Of a stretch of DNA of 64,000 nt, positions 38,095 through 46,707 are shown piece after piece (position 1 is the stretch's first letter; each line of letters begins with the position of its first letter). The DNA is from Pseudomonas helmanticensis (GTDB taxonomy: Bacteria; Pseudomonadota; Gammaproteobacteria; Pseudomonadales; Pseudomonadaceae), in assembly GCF_900182985.1 (NCBI RefSeq), contig NZ_FXUY01000002.1:788501-852500 (forward strand). Reading direction: 5' to 3'. The translations under genes and the position numbers were made by a program. Under the pieces are notes generated by a model. The model was given only the letters and a program-made list of their open reading frames with translations, searched no databases and had not been told where the DNA came from.

Positions 38095-38276
38095 CGGGTG
38101 TTGCAGTCATTACTGTCACCCGGGAAGGAACCAGGCTCGAGCCTTGGCTCGCAGCCAAAAACTTCGGCAGGGACGCGGCGTCATTAGCCTTTTTCCTACT
38201 GGTCCGAAGTTGTTATGCCCGACGCCCGTCGGTTGTAGTGCTTCTGGCCAGAACGGTGGGCACCATGATGGTGCCC
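38095..38276 (+). ncRNA. Structured 5' leader of nrdA (candidate cis-regulatory RNA)
   Basis: Six consecutive hairpins read from the sequence. CGGGTG/CACCCG at 38095-38122 (inner CAGT/ACTG); CCAGGCT/AGCCTTGG at 38131-38147; AACTTCGG/CCGAAGTT at 38160-38211, enclosing CAG/CTG and GACG/CGTC stems; CCGAC/GTCGG at 38219-38232; TTCTGG/CCAGAA at 38242-38253; and GGGCACCAT/ATGGTGCCC at 38258-38276. The run stops 33 bases before the nrdA ATG. I do not recognise it as a known riboswitch class; no cobalamin-riboswitch core is evident. That it is one transcribed leader is inference. Confidence 0.55.
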
Positions 38277-38309
38277 AAACAAACATAGAGAATGTGGAGA
38301 TCACCCCCC

Positions 38310-41204
38310 ATGCAAACCGACACAACTCGCGAGAACCCGCAGGGAACCTTGCCGCAGGCCGCCGATTCGACTTCGGATCTGGCAGCCACCGCGCCTGGTC
38401 AACTGCGCGTGATCAAGCGTAATGGCACTGTCGTTCCTTACACCGATGACAAGATCACCGTCGCTATCACCAAAGCGTTTCTCGCAGTTGAGGGCGGCAC
38501 TGCTGCCGCTTCGTCGCGAATCCACGACACTGTTGCGCGCCTGACCGAACAAGTCACCGCGACCTTCAAGCGTCGCATGCCATCGGGCGGCACCATCCAC
38601 ATCGAAGAAATCCAGGACCAGGTTGAACTGGCCCTGATGCGTGCCGGCGAGCAGAAAGTGGCGCGCGACTACGTGATCTATCGTGACGGTCGTTCGAAAG
38701 AACGCGCTGCCCACGCCCCGGCGGAAGAAGCGGTCAACGCTCACCCGTCGATCCGCATCACCCGCGCTGATGGCAGCCTGGCGCCGCTGGACATGGGCCG
38801 CCTGAACACCATCGTCACCGAAGCGTGCGAAGGCCTGGCCGAAGTCGACGGCGACCTGATCCAACGCGAAACCCTGAAAAACCTCTACGACGGCGTAGCG
38901 CTGACCGACGTCAACACCGCTCTGGTGATGACCGCCCGTACGCTGGTCGAGCGCGAGCCGAACTACTCGTTCGTGACCGCCCGCCTGCTGATGGACACCC
39001 TGCGTGCCGAAGGCCTGGGCTTCCTCGGTGTGGCCGAAAGCGCCACTCACCACGAAATGGTCGACCTGTACGCCAAGGCGCTGCCGGCCTACATCGCCAA
39101 AGGTATCGAGTTCGAACTGCTGAACCCTGTGCTGGCCTCCTTCGACCTGGAAAAACTGGGCAAGGCGATCAACCACGAGCGCGATCAGCAATTCACCTAC
39201 CTGGGCCTGCAGACCCTGTACGACCGTTACTTCATCCACAAGGATGGCGTGCGTTTCGAACTGCCGCAGATCTTCTTCATGCGCGTGGCCATGGGCCTGG
39301 CGATCGAAGAGAAGAACAAAGAAGACCGTGCGATCGAGTTCTACAACCTGCTGTCGTCCTTCGACTACATGTCGTCGACGCCAACACTGTTCAACGCCGG
39401 TACTCTGCGTCCACAGCTGTCGAGCTGCTACCTGACCACCGTGCCGGATGACCTGTCGGGCATCTACCACGCGATCCACGACAACGCCATGTTGTCGAAA
39501 TTCGCTGGTGGCCTGGGCAACGACTGGACGCCGGTGCGTGCACTGGGTTCGTACATCAAGGGCACCAACGGCAAGTCGCAAGGCGTGGTTCCGTTCCTGA
39601 AAGTGGTGAACGACACCGCGGTAGCCGTTAACCAGGGTGGCAAGCGCAAAGGCGCTGTCTGTGCTTACCTGGAAACCTGGCACATGGACATCGAAGAGTT
39701 CATCGAGCTGCGCAAGAACACCGGTGATGATCGTCGTCGTACCCACGACATGAACACCGCCAACTGGATCCCTGACCTGTTCATGAAGCGTGTCTTCGAT
39801 GACGGCAAGTGGACCCTGTTCTCGCCATCCGAAGTTCCGGACCTGCACGACCTGACCGGTAAAGCCTTCGAAGAGCGCTACGAGTACTACGAAGCCCTGA
39901 CCGAATACCCGGGCAAGGTCAAACTGTTCAAGACCATCCAGGCCAAAGACCTGTGGCGCAAAATGCTCTCCATGCTGTTTGAAACCGGCCACCCTTGGCT
40001 GACTTTCAAAGACCCGTGCAACCTGCGCAGCCCGCAGCAGCACGTCGGCGTGGTTCACAGCTCGAACCTGTGCACCGAAATCACCTTGAACACCAACAAG
40101 GACGAGATCGCCGTTTGCAACCTGGGCTCGATCAACTTGCCGAACCACATCGTCAACGGCAAGCTGGACACCGCCAAGCTGGAACGCACCGTGAACACCG
40201 CAGTACGCATGCTCGATAACGTTATCGACATCAACTACTACTCGGTGCCACAAGCGAAGAACTCCAACTTCAAGCACCGTCCGGTCGGTCTGGGCATCAT
40301 GGGCTTCCAGGACGCGCTGTACCTGCAGCACATCCCTTACGGTTCCGACGCTGCCGTCGAGTTCGCCGACAAGTCGATGGAAGCGGTCAGCTACTACGCG
40401 ATCCAGGCTTCCTGCGACCTGGCTGATGAGCGCGGTGCCTACGAGACGTTCCAGGGCTCGCTGTGGTCCAAAGGCATCCTGCCGCTGGATTCGCAACAGA
40501 TCCTGATCGAGCAGCGTGGCCAGAAGTACATCGATGTCGACCTGAACGAATCCCTCGACTGGGCACCGGTTCGCGCCCGTGTACAGAAAGGCATTCGTAA
40601 CTCGAACATCATGGCCATCGCACCGACCGCGACCATCGCCAACATCACTGGCGTATCGCAGTCGATCGAACCGACTTATCAGAACCTGTATGTGAAATCG
40701 AACCTGTCGGGCGAATTCACCGTGATCAACCCGTACCTGGTTCGCGACCTCAAGGCTCGCGGCCTGTGGGACTCGGTCATGATCAACGACCTGAAGTACT
40801 ACGACGGTTCGGTTCAGCAGATCGAGCGCATCCCGCAAGAACTCAAAGAGCTCTACGCGACCGCGTTCGAAGTGGACACCAAGTGGATCGTTGACGCGGC
40901 CAGCCGTCGTCAGAAGTGGATCGACCAGGCCCAATCGCTGAACCTGTACATCGCTGGTGCATCGGGCAAGAAGCTCGACGTGACCTACCGCATGGCCTGG
41001 TACCGTGGTCTGAAAACCACTTACTACCTCCGTGCCCTGGCCGCGACCAGCACCGAGAAGTCGACCATCAACACCGGCAAGCTGAATGCTGTTTCCAGCG
41101 GCGGCAACCACGGCGACGATTCGGTTCTGGCAGCACCTGCCGGTCCGGCGCCAGTGCCAAAGGCTTGCGCGATTGACGAGCCGGATTGCGAAGCTTGCCA
41201 ATAA
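38310..41204 (+). CDS. nrdA: Ribonucleoside-diphosphate reductase class Ia, alpha subunit
   Basis: NrdA reduces ribonucleoside diphosphates to deoxy forms with the NrdB radical subunit. It has 964 residues from the ATG at 38310 (GTGGAG upstream), as in P. aeruginosa NrdA. There are two N-terminal regulatory ATP-cone regions at about 30-130 (RVIKRNGTVVPYTDDKI) and 145-235, then the catalytic barrel with PQLSSCYLTTVPDD, the radical-site SSNLCTEITLNTN, VCNLGSINLPN, and APTATIANITGVSQSIEP. The C-terminal tail has a Cys pair (CEAC) for reduction. It is preceded by NrdR/DnaA sites and a structured leader, and is followed by a strong terminator. nrdB is not the next gene. Confidence 0.97.
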   Translation: MQTDTTRENPQGTLPQAADSTSDLAATAPGQLRVIKRNGTVVPYTDDKITVAITKAFLAVEGGTAAASSRIHDTVARLTEQVTATFKRRMPSGGTIHIEEIQDQVELALMRAGEQKVARDYVIYRDGRSKERAAHAPAEEAVNAHPSIRITRADGSLAPLDMGRLNTIVTEACEGLAEVDGDLIQRETLKNLYDGVALTDVNTALVMTARTLVEREPNYSFVTARLLMDTLRAEGLGFLGVAESATHHEMVDLYAKALPAYIAKGIEFELLNPVLASFDLEKLGKAINHERDQQFTYLGLQTLYDRYFIHKDGVRFELPQIFFMRVAMGLAIEEKNKEDRAIEFYNLLSSFDYMSSTPTLFNAGTLRPQLSSCYLTTVPDDLSGIYHAIHDNAMLSKFAGGLGNDWTPVRALGSYIKGTNGKSQGVVPFLKVVNDTAVAVNQGGKRKGAVCAYLETWHMDIEEFIELRKNTGDDRRRTHDMNTANWIPDLFMKRVFDDGKWTLFSPSEVPDLHDLTGKAFEERYEYYEALTEYPGKVKLFKTIQAKDLWRKMLSMLFETGHPWLTFKDPCNLRSPQQHVGVVHSSNLCTEITLNTNKDEIAVCNLGSINLPNHIVNGKLDTAKLERTVNTAVRMLDNVIDINYYSVPQAKNSNFKHRPVGLGIMGFQDALYLQHIPYGSDAAVEFADKSMEAVSYYAIQASCDLADERGAYETFQGSLWSKGILPLDSQQILIEQRGQKYIDVDLNESLDWAPVRARVQKGIRNSNIMAIAPTATIANITGVSQSIEPTYQNLYVKSNLSGEFTVINPYLVRDLKARGLWDSVMINDLKYYDGSVQQIERIPQELKELYATAFEVDTKWIVDAASRRQKWIDQAQSLNLYIAGASGKKLDVTYRMAWYRGLKTTYYLRALAATSTEKSTINTGKLNAVSSGGNHGDDSVLAAPAGPAPVPKACAIDEPDCEACQ

Positions 41205-41244
41205 GCTGAGCGGAGTCAGGCGTTGCGAGACGCCTGATTGCTCC

Positions 41245-41299
41245 AGACAAAAGAAAACCCCCGACAGACTTCTGGTTTGTCGGGGGTTTTCTTTTGTCT
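41245..41299. terminator. Strong bidirectional terminator after nrdA
   Basis: A perfect 22-base inverted repeat (41245-41266 with 41278-41299). The GC core is CCCCCGACA / TGTCGGGGG, and the A- and T-rich outer arms give T-runs on both strands. Confidence 0.95.
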
Positions 41300-41380
41300 G
41301 CCAAACACCAACGCTCTAACGAACAGGTTTCAGCAGATACAAAAAAGGCCCCTTCACAGAAGGAGCCTCCCTATCGGTAC

Positions 41381-41578
41381 TTACCGACGGCAGCCGCCGT
41401 TGTTGAAAGGACCGGCAACACGAACCCAGCCACTGGCTTGCGGAACGTTGCTGCACATAGTACGGCCGGTCGAAGCCGACTCATAAAGCCACCAGGAAGC
41501 CGGAGCAGCTTGAACAACGACTGCGCCCAACAGCAAACTTGCGGCCAAAGTCAGACCAAAACCAATACGCAGCGACAT
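41381..41578 (-). CDS. Small secreted protein, uncharacterised
   Basis: 65 residues from the ATG at 41578 (ATGGAG 7 bases upstream acts as the ribosome site). Residues 1-25 are a clear signal peptide ending VVQA|AP. The mature 40 residues are rich in Trp, Gly, Asn and Ser, with two Cys (TMCSN and GGCRR) that could form a disulfide. I do not recognise a family. It stands alone between the nrdA terminator and a 350-base AT-rich spacer. Confidence 0.7.
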   Translation of the reverse strand: MSLRIGFGLTLAASLLLGAVVVQAAPASWWLYESASTGRTMCSNVPQASGWVRVAGPFNNGGCRR

Positions 41579-41599
41579 AACGATCTCCATTTCAAATAA

Positions 41600-41955
41600 A
41601 CGTCTCAAACGGCCGTCAGCGCAATAACTTCATAGTTCATCATCTTGCCGACACAACCAGAGACAGCAGTAAGAGTGTTGCAACCGAACACTCAACCCTT
41701 CATCAAGACCCTGACGAAAGAGCGCGCACCTTACATTGCGAAACAACTAAAAACAATAACGAAAACTCTCACAACCAAAATTATTTATTAATTAAATAAA
41801 CTCAAAAAAACCAACAAACACGCAAAAACCTACAACCTTAATTGCATATAAACCATTGACCCAAATCAAAAAAATACGCTAACTAAAACCAGACACGCGA
41901 CACAATCTTCCTTAATAAAAATAACGTTCCAACAAGTTAACGTTTGTCTGCACAA
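41600..41955. other. AT-rich spacer with a candidate Anr/Dnr box
   Basis: No open frame with coding character is seen. From about 41735 to 41950 the sequence is strongly AT-rich, with runs such as AAATTATTTATTAATTAAAT, unlike its high-GC surroundings. TTGACCCAAATCAA (41856-41869) differs by one base from the Anr/FNR consensus TTGAT-N4-ATCAA. The stretch probably holds the promoter of the small secreted gene and may be bound by MvaT/MvaU-type xenogeneic silencers. Confidence 0.55.
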
Positions 41956-41959
41956 TAAA

Positions 41960-43345
41960 TTAACGCGCGAAGCCTCCGCCCAGCGCCAGGTACAACCCCA
42001 TTTGTGCCTTCAGTCGCTCGAAGCGATTCTGCGCCAGCGAAATTTGCGCGGCACGACGGCTCTCTTGTAGATCCAGCCACTCCTTGATACCCGTTTGCCC
42101 GCTGCGATAACGAATTTCGGCCAACCCTTCGGCTTTCATTGCGGCGACCAGAGCTTGCTCTCGCCGTACCCCCTGATCAGCAAACTGCACTTGCGCCGAC
42201 AGCGCATTTTCAACTTCCGCCAGAGCGATATAAAGGCTCTGGCGAAAATCGATTATCGCCGCCTCATAGTCCACCGCCGATATACCCACTGTGTACTTGC
42301 GAACATTCCATTGCACAAACGGCAGACTGATACCTACACCCAATAGACCGACAGGGTTATTGAGCACTTGGCTCAACTCTCGACTACCGCCAGTCGTCAG
42401 ACCGCCCGTCAGCGTGAACGAAGGATAGAAACTGGCACGCGTTGCGTCATAGTTCGACAGCGCCTGGCGTAATCGCCATTCAGCCGCCTGCAGATCCGGG
42501 CGTCGATCAACCAGATCAGCCGGCAAGCCTGCCGGCACACTCGCCAACGTCGCCGAAGGTAATTGCACAAGTTCTGCAAACCGATGCTCGGGCGCCTGAT
42601 CGAAGATAATGGCCAGCGCGTTGCGCGCCACTTCAAGTTGCTGCAGATAGTCGCTCAATACAGCACGCTGCGTGGCCAGGACCTGCTCGGCTTGCGCCTC
42701 TTCAAGTCCGGTCGCCGCACCCGCCAGACGTTGGGACTGCACCAGTTGCAACGTCTGTTCGGCGTACCGGATACTTTCCCGTGCAGACCGGGCCAGTTCG
42801 TTGAACAGGCCGATCTGCCAATACAGGCGCGCTGTCGTACCCACCAGGCTCAGCGCACTGGCACGCCGGTCAAAGTCGGTCGCCAATAGCGCCCATTGCG
42901 CGGCATCACGCGTACTCGCCAGCCGCCCCCACAAGTCGACTTCGTAACGCACCGACGAACTCGTGGAGAATCGACGCTGACTTGAGTTGTCTCGATGTAG
43001 ATTCCTGCTCCAGTCCGCCCCCGCCCCCACGTCCAGATCGGGCGTGATATTGGTGCCGGTGAGTCTTGCCTGAAGCGCTGCCCGACGCACTCTGAGCGCA
43101 GCAACTGCAAGATCGTTATTGCGCGCTAGGGCGTCGTCGACCAAGGCGTTCAGACGTGGATCACCAAACGTTTCCCACCATCGCTCTCGCACACTCAATG
43201 AGCGCTCACGGGATGCGTCACCAAACCAGAAGGCCGGCGTCTTGACTTCCGGTTGACGGTATTCGCTGTGCAGCAGAGCGCTGCAGCCACCCAACAACAA
43301 AGGCAACGGCAATGCCCAGATCCAATTGCGCTTCATGTACTTCAT
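41960..43345 (-). CDS. Outer-membrane factor lipoprotein of a MacAB-type exporter
   Basis: 461-residue NodT/OprM-type channel. It has a lipoprotein signal with lipobox LGGC (about 18-21, GGCSALLHSEYRQP), two OEP repeats of paired long helices, and beta-strand segments such as FYPSFTLTGGL and VGISLPF. The start overlaps the macB stop by 4 bases, so the channel is made with the pump. In P. aeruginosa OpmQ plays this part for PvdRT. The cargo here cannot be read from sequence, and no NRPS or pyoverdine gene adjoins it. Confidence 0.9.
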   Translation of the reverse strand: MKYMKRNWIWALPLPLLLGGCSALLHSEYRQPEVKTPAFWFGDASRERSLSVRERWWETFGDPRLNALVDDALARNNDLAVAALRVRRAALQARLTGTNITPDLDVGAGADWSRNLHRDNSSQRRFSTSSSVRYEVDLWGRLASTRDAAQWALLATDFDRRASALSLVGTTARLYWQIGLFNELARSARESIRYAEQTLQLVQSQRLAGAATGLEEAQAEQVLATQRAVLSDYLQQLEVARNALAIIFDQAPEHRFAELVQLPSATLASVPAGLPADLVDRRPDLQAAEWRLRQALSNYDATRASFYPSFTLTGGLTTGGSRELSQVLNNPVGLLGVGISLPFVQWNVRKYTVGISAVDYEAAIIDFRQSLYIALAEVENALSAQVQFADQGVRREQALVAAMKAEGLAEIRYRSGQTGIKEWLDLQESRRAAQISLAQNRFERLKAQMGLYLALGGGFAR

Positions 43346-45360
43346 TCTCGGGACAACGCCTGAATGGGATCAAGCCGGGCGGCATTGCGCGCCGGGATAT
43401 AACCGAACAACACGCCGACCAGCAGCGAACACAAACACGCTGAAATCATGGCCAAAGCCGTGAACTCCATAACGATTGTCTGCACGAAGTAGCCGAACAC
43501 CTGGCTGATCAACAACGAAAGCAGGATGCCCAACAGCCCCCCCAGCAGACAGACCAGCACAGCCTCGATCAAAAACTGCTGCAGGATGTCCGCGCGCCGC
43601 GCGCCGACGGCCATGCGGATGCCAATCTCACGGGTGCGCTCGGTAACCGATACCAGCATGATATTCATCACCCCGATACCACCGACCAAGAGTGAAATGA
43701 ACGCCACGGCAGAGATCAGCAGCGTCAGGGTGTCCGTGGTTTTCTGTACGATTTTCAGGATGCTGTCGCTGGAACTGAGGAAAAAATCGGCGCGCCCATG
43801 ACGTGCCACCAACAATGTTTGCAGCGCTTGCTCTGCAGCAGGACTGGCAACCTGCTCCTTGAGCCGAACCTTGATCGAATTGAAATGGCTCTGCCCCAAC
43901 AAGCGCCCCATCACCGTTGTATAAGGCAAATAGACTTGCAGGCTCGGCCCTGAAAAACCGTCATCGCGACTTTCCATGACCCCCACCACCGTACAAGGCA
44001 GGCCGCCAACCAGGATGACTTTGCCCAGCGGTTGCTCCCAGTCCTTGAACAGCCGTTGTCGTGTGTTGTGGTCAATGACCAGTGTCTGAGCGCGGCGCAC
44101 CACATCGCTTGCATTGAACATCGCGCCCTGGGTCACGCGAATGCCCATCACCTGAAAGTAATCCTGGCTGACACCATTGACCGTGGCACTGACATGCAGA
44201 TTGCGGTAACGAATCGTCCGGCTGCCATTCACCATCGCAGAAACGCTGTCTACCCAGAACTGCGCCTGGATGATCCGCAAGTCCACGGGTTGCAATGTCC
44301 GGATTGAAGCTGCCTGCTCATCCCCCCAATCCTTGCCCGGATAAACATCAATGGTATTGGTGCCCATCGCGCTGATATCACGCAGCACCCGGGTCTGTGC
44401 GCCCTGCCCCAGCGCTACCACCGAAACCACCGAGGCAATACCGATGACGATCCCCAGCATGGTCAGCAATGTGCGCATGCGATGGCTGCGCAGAGATATC
44501 CAGGCCATCTTGAAGGCCTCGCTGAAGCGGCGCCAATGCACCGCCGTCGCGTCACGTTCCTGAGTGTGCGGGATGTCGCCTGGCTCGGTGACCGGCGCCG
44601 CAAGCACCTTGCGGTCGGCATTCAAACGATCACCGACGATTTCGCCGTCATGTATCTCGATGATGCGGTCTGCGTACTGCGCCACCTGCGAGTCATGGGT
44701 CACGATAATGACCGTGTGACCGCTGCGATGCAGCTCACGCAGGATCGCCATCACCTCCTCGCCACTGCGAGAGTCCAGCGAGCCGGTGGGCTCGTCGGCC
44801 AGAACAACCGCACCGCCATTGATCAGGGCACGGGCAATGCTGACCCGTTGCTGCTGCCCACCGGAAAGTTGCGCTGGCCGATGCAGCATGCGCTGACCCA
44901 GACCGAGACGTTGCAGCAGCTCCCTGGCCTTTTGCTGATGCTCGGTAAACGGCTGATCGGCGTAAATGGCCGGCACCTGAACATTGGCTTCCGCACTCAG
45001 ATGCGACAGCAAATGAAAGCGCTGAAAAATGAATCCGAAATGCTCACGACGCAGCGTCGCCAGCTCATCGCTACTCATTCCGGCCATGTCGGCACCGCTG
45101 ATGCTGTAGCGGCCAGCAGAGGGACGATCCAGGCATCCGAGGATGTTCATCAGACTGGATTTTCCAGAGCCCGACGGCCCGACAATCGCCACCATTTCAC
45201 CGGCGGCGATGGTCAGGTTCACGTCACGCAGCACATGAGTCCGTGCCTCACCCTCGGCGAACCAACGCTGCACGCCTTCAAGAGCCAACAACGGCGTGAC
45301 CGGCAGCTCGTCTTTCACGGGGTCTGGCGTCCAGCCGTGAAGATTATCGGCGCTGCTCAT
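43342..45360 (-). CDS. macB: MacB-type ABC exporter (ATPase-permease)
   Basis: 672 residues. The N-terminal ATPase (about 25-250) has Walker A GPSGSGKSS, the LSGGQQQR signature, Walker B VVLADEPTGSLD and the His switch VTHD. One TM helix (about 300) precedes a periplasmic MacB domain (about 320-540), and three C-terminal TM helices (FtsX-like) complete the mechanotransmission fold. The family drives periplasmic cargo such as macrolides, peptides, siderophores or lipopeptides through an outer-membrane channel. It overlaps its neighbours by 4 bases on each side. Confidence 0.94.
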   Translation of the reverse strand: MSSADNLHGWTPDPVKDELPVTPLLALEGVQRWFAEGEARTHVLRDVNLTIAAGEMVAIVGPSGSGKSSLMNILGCLDRPSAGRYSISGADMAGMSSDELATLRREHFGFIFQRFHLLSHLSAEANVQVPAIYADQPFTEHQQKARELLQRLGLGQRMLHRPAQLSGGQQQRVSIARALINGGAVVLADEPTGSLDSRSGEEVMAILRELHRSGHTVIIVTHDSQVAQYADRIIEIHDGEIVGDRLNADRKVLAAPVTEPGDIPHTQERDATAVHWRRFSEAFKMAWISLRSHRMRTLLTMLGIVIGIASVVSVVALGQGAQTRVLRDISAMGTNTIDVYPGKDWGDEQAASIRTLQPVDLRIIQAQFWVDSVSAMVNGSRTIRYRNLHVSATVNGVSQDYFQVMGIRVTQGAMFNASDVVRRAQTLVIDHNTRQRLFKDWEQPLGKVILVGGLPCTVVGVMESRDDGFSGPSLQVYLPYTTVMGRLLGQSHFNSIKVRLKEQVASPAAEQALQTLLVARHGRADFFLSSSDSILKIVQKTTDTLTLLISAVAFISLLVGGIGVMNIMLVSVTERTREIGIRMAVGARRADILQQFLIEAVLVCLLGGLLGILLSLLISQVFGYFVQTIVMEFTALAMISACLCSLLVGVLFGYIPARNAARLDPIQALSRE

Positions 45361-46517
45361 CGAGGCTCAGGCTCTTCGCCGATAACGACTTCGTCATTTT
45401 CCTTGAGCCCGTCCAGCACCTGAACGTTAAGGTCATTTCGCAACCCGGTTGTCACCAGCACCGTCTGCGGCTGACCATCCACCAGTCGGCGCACTTCGTA
45501 GCGACCGTCAGCGGCACGCTTGCCCAGCGCAGCCACCGAGACCGTTGTGGCTTTGGCCACCGAGTCGAGCAGAACGCTGACCTGCGCCGTCATCGAGGTG
45601 CGCAACGAACGATCGTCATTGGGTACGTCAAACAGTGCGTTGTAATACACCGCCGCATCGGCGCCGCCGGCAGTCGAGCCACCGCCACCCTGCATTTGAT
45701 CCTGCCGGGCAATGGACTCGGGGGCCGGCTCTACCGCCCGTATATGACTGGTAAAACGCCGGTCCGGATCACCCAGAATATTGAAGGACACGGCCTGGCC
45801 CGCCTTGACCCGAACCACGTCAGCTTCCGAAATTCGCGCTTCGACCGTCATCCGGTCCAGACGGGCAAGTATCAGCAATGTCGGGACACTCTGTGCGGAA
45901 ACGACGGTCTGGCCCTGTCTGGTCACCACGGCAATGACCTCGCCGTCCATCGGCGCACTGATCCGCGTATATCCGAGGTTGACTTCGGCGATCCTGATTT
46001 CTATCTCCGCCTGGGAAATCTGCGCGGCCAGGGATGCCAGTTCGGCGCGCGAGCTTTGCAACTGCGCCTCGGCAATTTCCAGATCGGCCCGCGATCCGGC
46101 TTCACTGGCAACCAGGCTTTGCTTGCGACGAAAATCAAGTTCGTACTGGCGGATCATCGCCTGCCGGGCTTTGTATTGCGCGCGGACACTGAGCAACGCA
46201 GCACGGGATTTGAGCAATTCATTCTGTGGCAGCAACGGGTCGATTTCAGCCAACAGCTGACCCTGGCGCACCGTATCACCCAACCCGGCTTTCAGACTCT
46301 GGAGTTGCCCATTGACCTGCGCGCCGACGCTGACTTGCTGGAAGGGCTTGACCGTACCACTGGCCAATACGGTCTCTTCAAGATCTTCAACGTTGACGGT
46401 CGCTGTCAGGAATTTTTTTGGAGGGGTGCCCAAGCCCTGGCCCCATACAAACCAGACCAGCAAGGCAATAACGGGCAGCGTCCCGAACGCGATTCGGGAG
46501 CGAGAGAAAAAAGCCAT
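45357..46517 (-). CDS. macA: MacA-type periplasmic adaptor
   Basis: 386-residue membrane-fusion protein with an N-terminal anchor helix (about 11-26), a lipoyl half-motif VSVGAQVNGQLQSLKAGLGD, a long alpha-helical hairpin (about 95-185) with KSRAALLSVRAQYKARQ, the second lipoyl half YTRISAPMDGEVI, a beta-barrel and a membrane-proximal domain. A Gly-rich insert (QGGGGSTAGG, about 275-285) occurs in a surface loop of the barrel. It is the first gene of macA-macB-OMF, with promoter in the 190 bases upstream. Confidence 0.93.
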   Translation of the reverse strand: MAFFSRSRIAFGTLPVIALLVWFVWGQGLGTPPKKFLTATVNVEDLEETVLASGTVKPFQQVSVGAQVNGQLQSLKAGLGDTVRQGQLLAEIDPLLPQNELLKSRAALLSVRAQYKARQAMIRQYELDFRRKQSLVASEAGSRADLEIAEAQLQSSRAELASLAAQISQAEIEIRIAEVNLGYTRISAPMDGEVIAVVTRQGQTVVSAQSVPTLLILARLDRMTVEARISEADVVRVKAGQAVSFNILGDPDRRFTSHIRAVEPAPESIARQDQMQGGGGSTAGGADAAVYYNALFDVPNDDRSLRTSMTAQVSVLLDSVAKATTVSVAALGKRAADGRYEVRRLVDGQPQTVLVTTGLRNDLNVQVLDGLKENDEVVIGEEPEPR

Positions 46518-46654
46518 GAAGTAATCGTTACATCCCTGTCAGTGGTTGGGCGAACCGCTCATTGGCGCCCGGGTACAGCGTGAGCAGGCCTGTGAATACG
46601 CCCGCGCAAATGCGAATGCCGCGGACGAGTAGCCCCGGCGCGCGCATTAAACAA

Positions 46655-46679
46655 GAAAGCCCCTCAAAGAGGGGCTTTC
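46655..46679 (-). terminator. Terminator downstream of flgE
   Basis: GAAAGCCCCTC AAA GAGGGGCTTTC stem. On the minus strand it is followed by TTGTTTAAT. It separates the flg operon from the macA operon. Confidence 0.85.
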
Positions 46680-46707
46680 CGTTACAGCTTTTTACAAAGC
46701 ATCGATA

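Noticed and set aside
38041..38309. Cobalamin riboswitch before nrdA
   Set aside because: No B12-box core is visible; class Ia nrdA in Pseudomonas is not known to use one.
38301..41201. 966-codon open frame antisense to nrdA
   Set aside because: A shadow of high-GC codon bias in the strongly supported nrdA gene; no ribosome site or recognisable domains.
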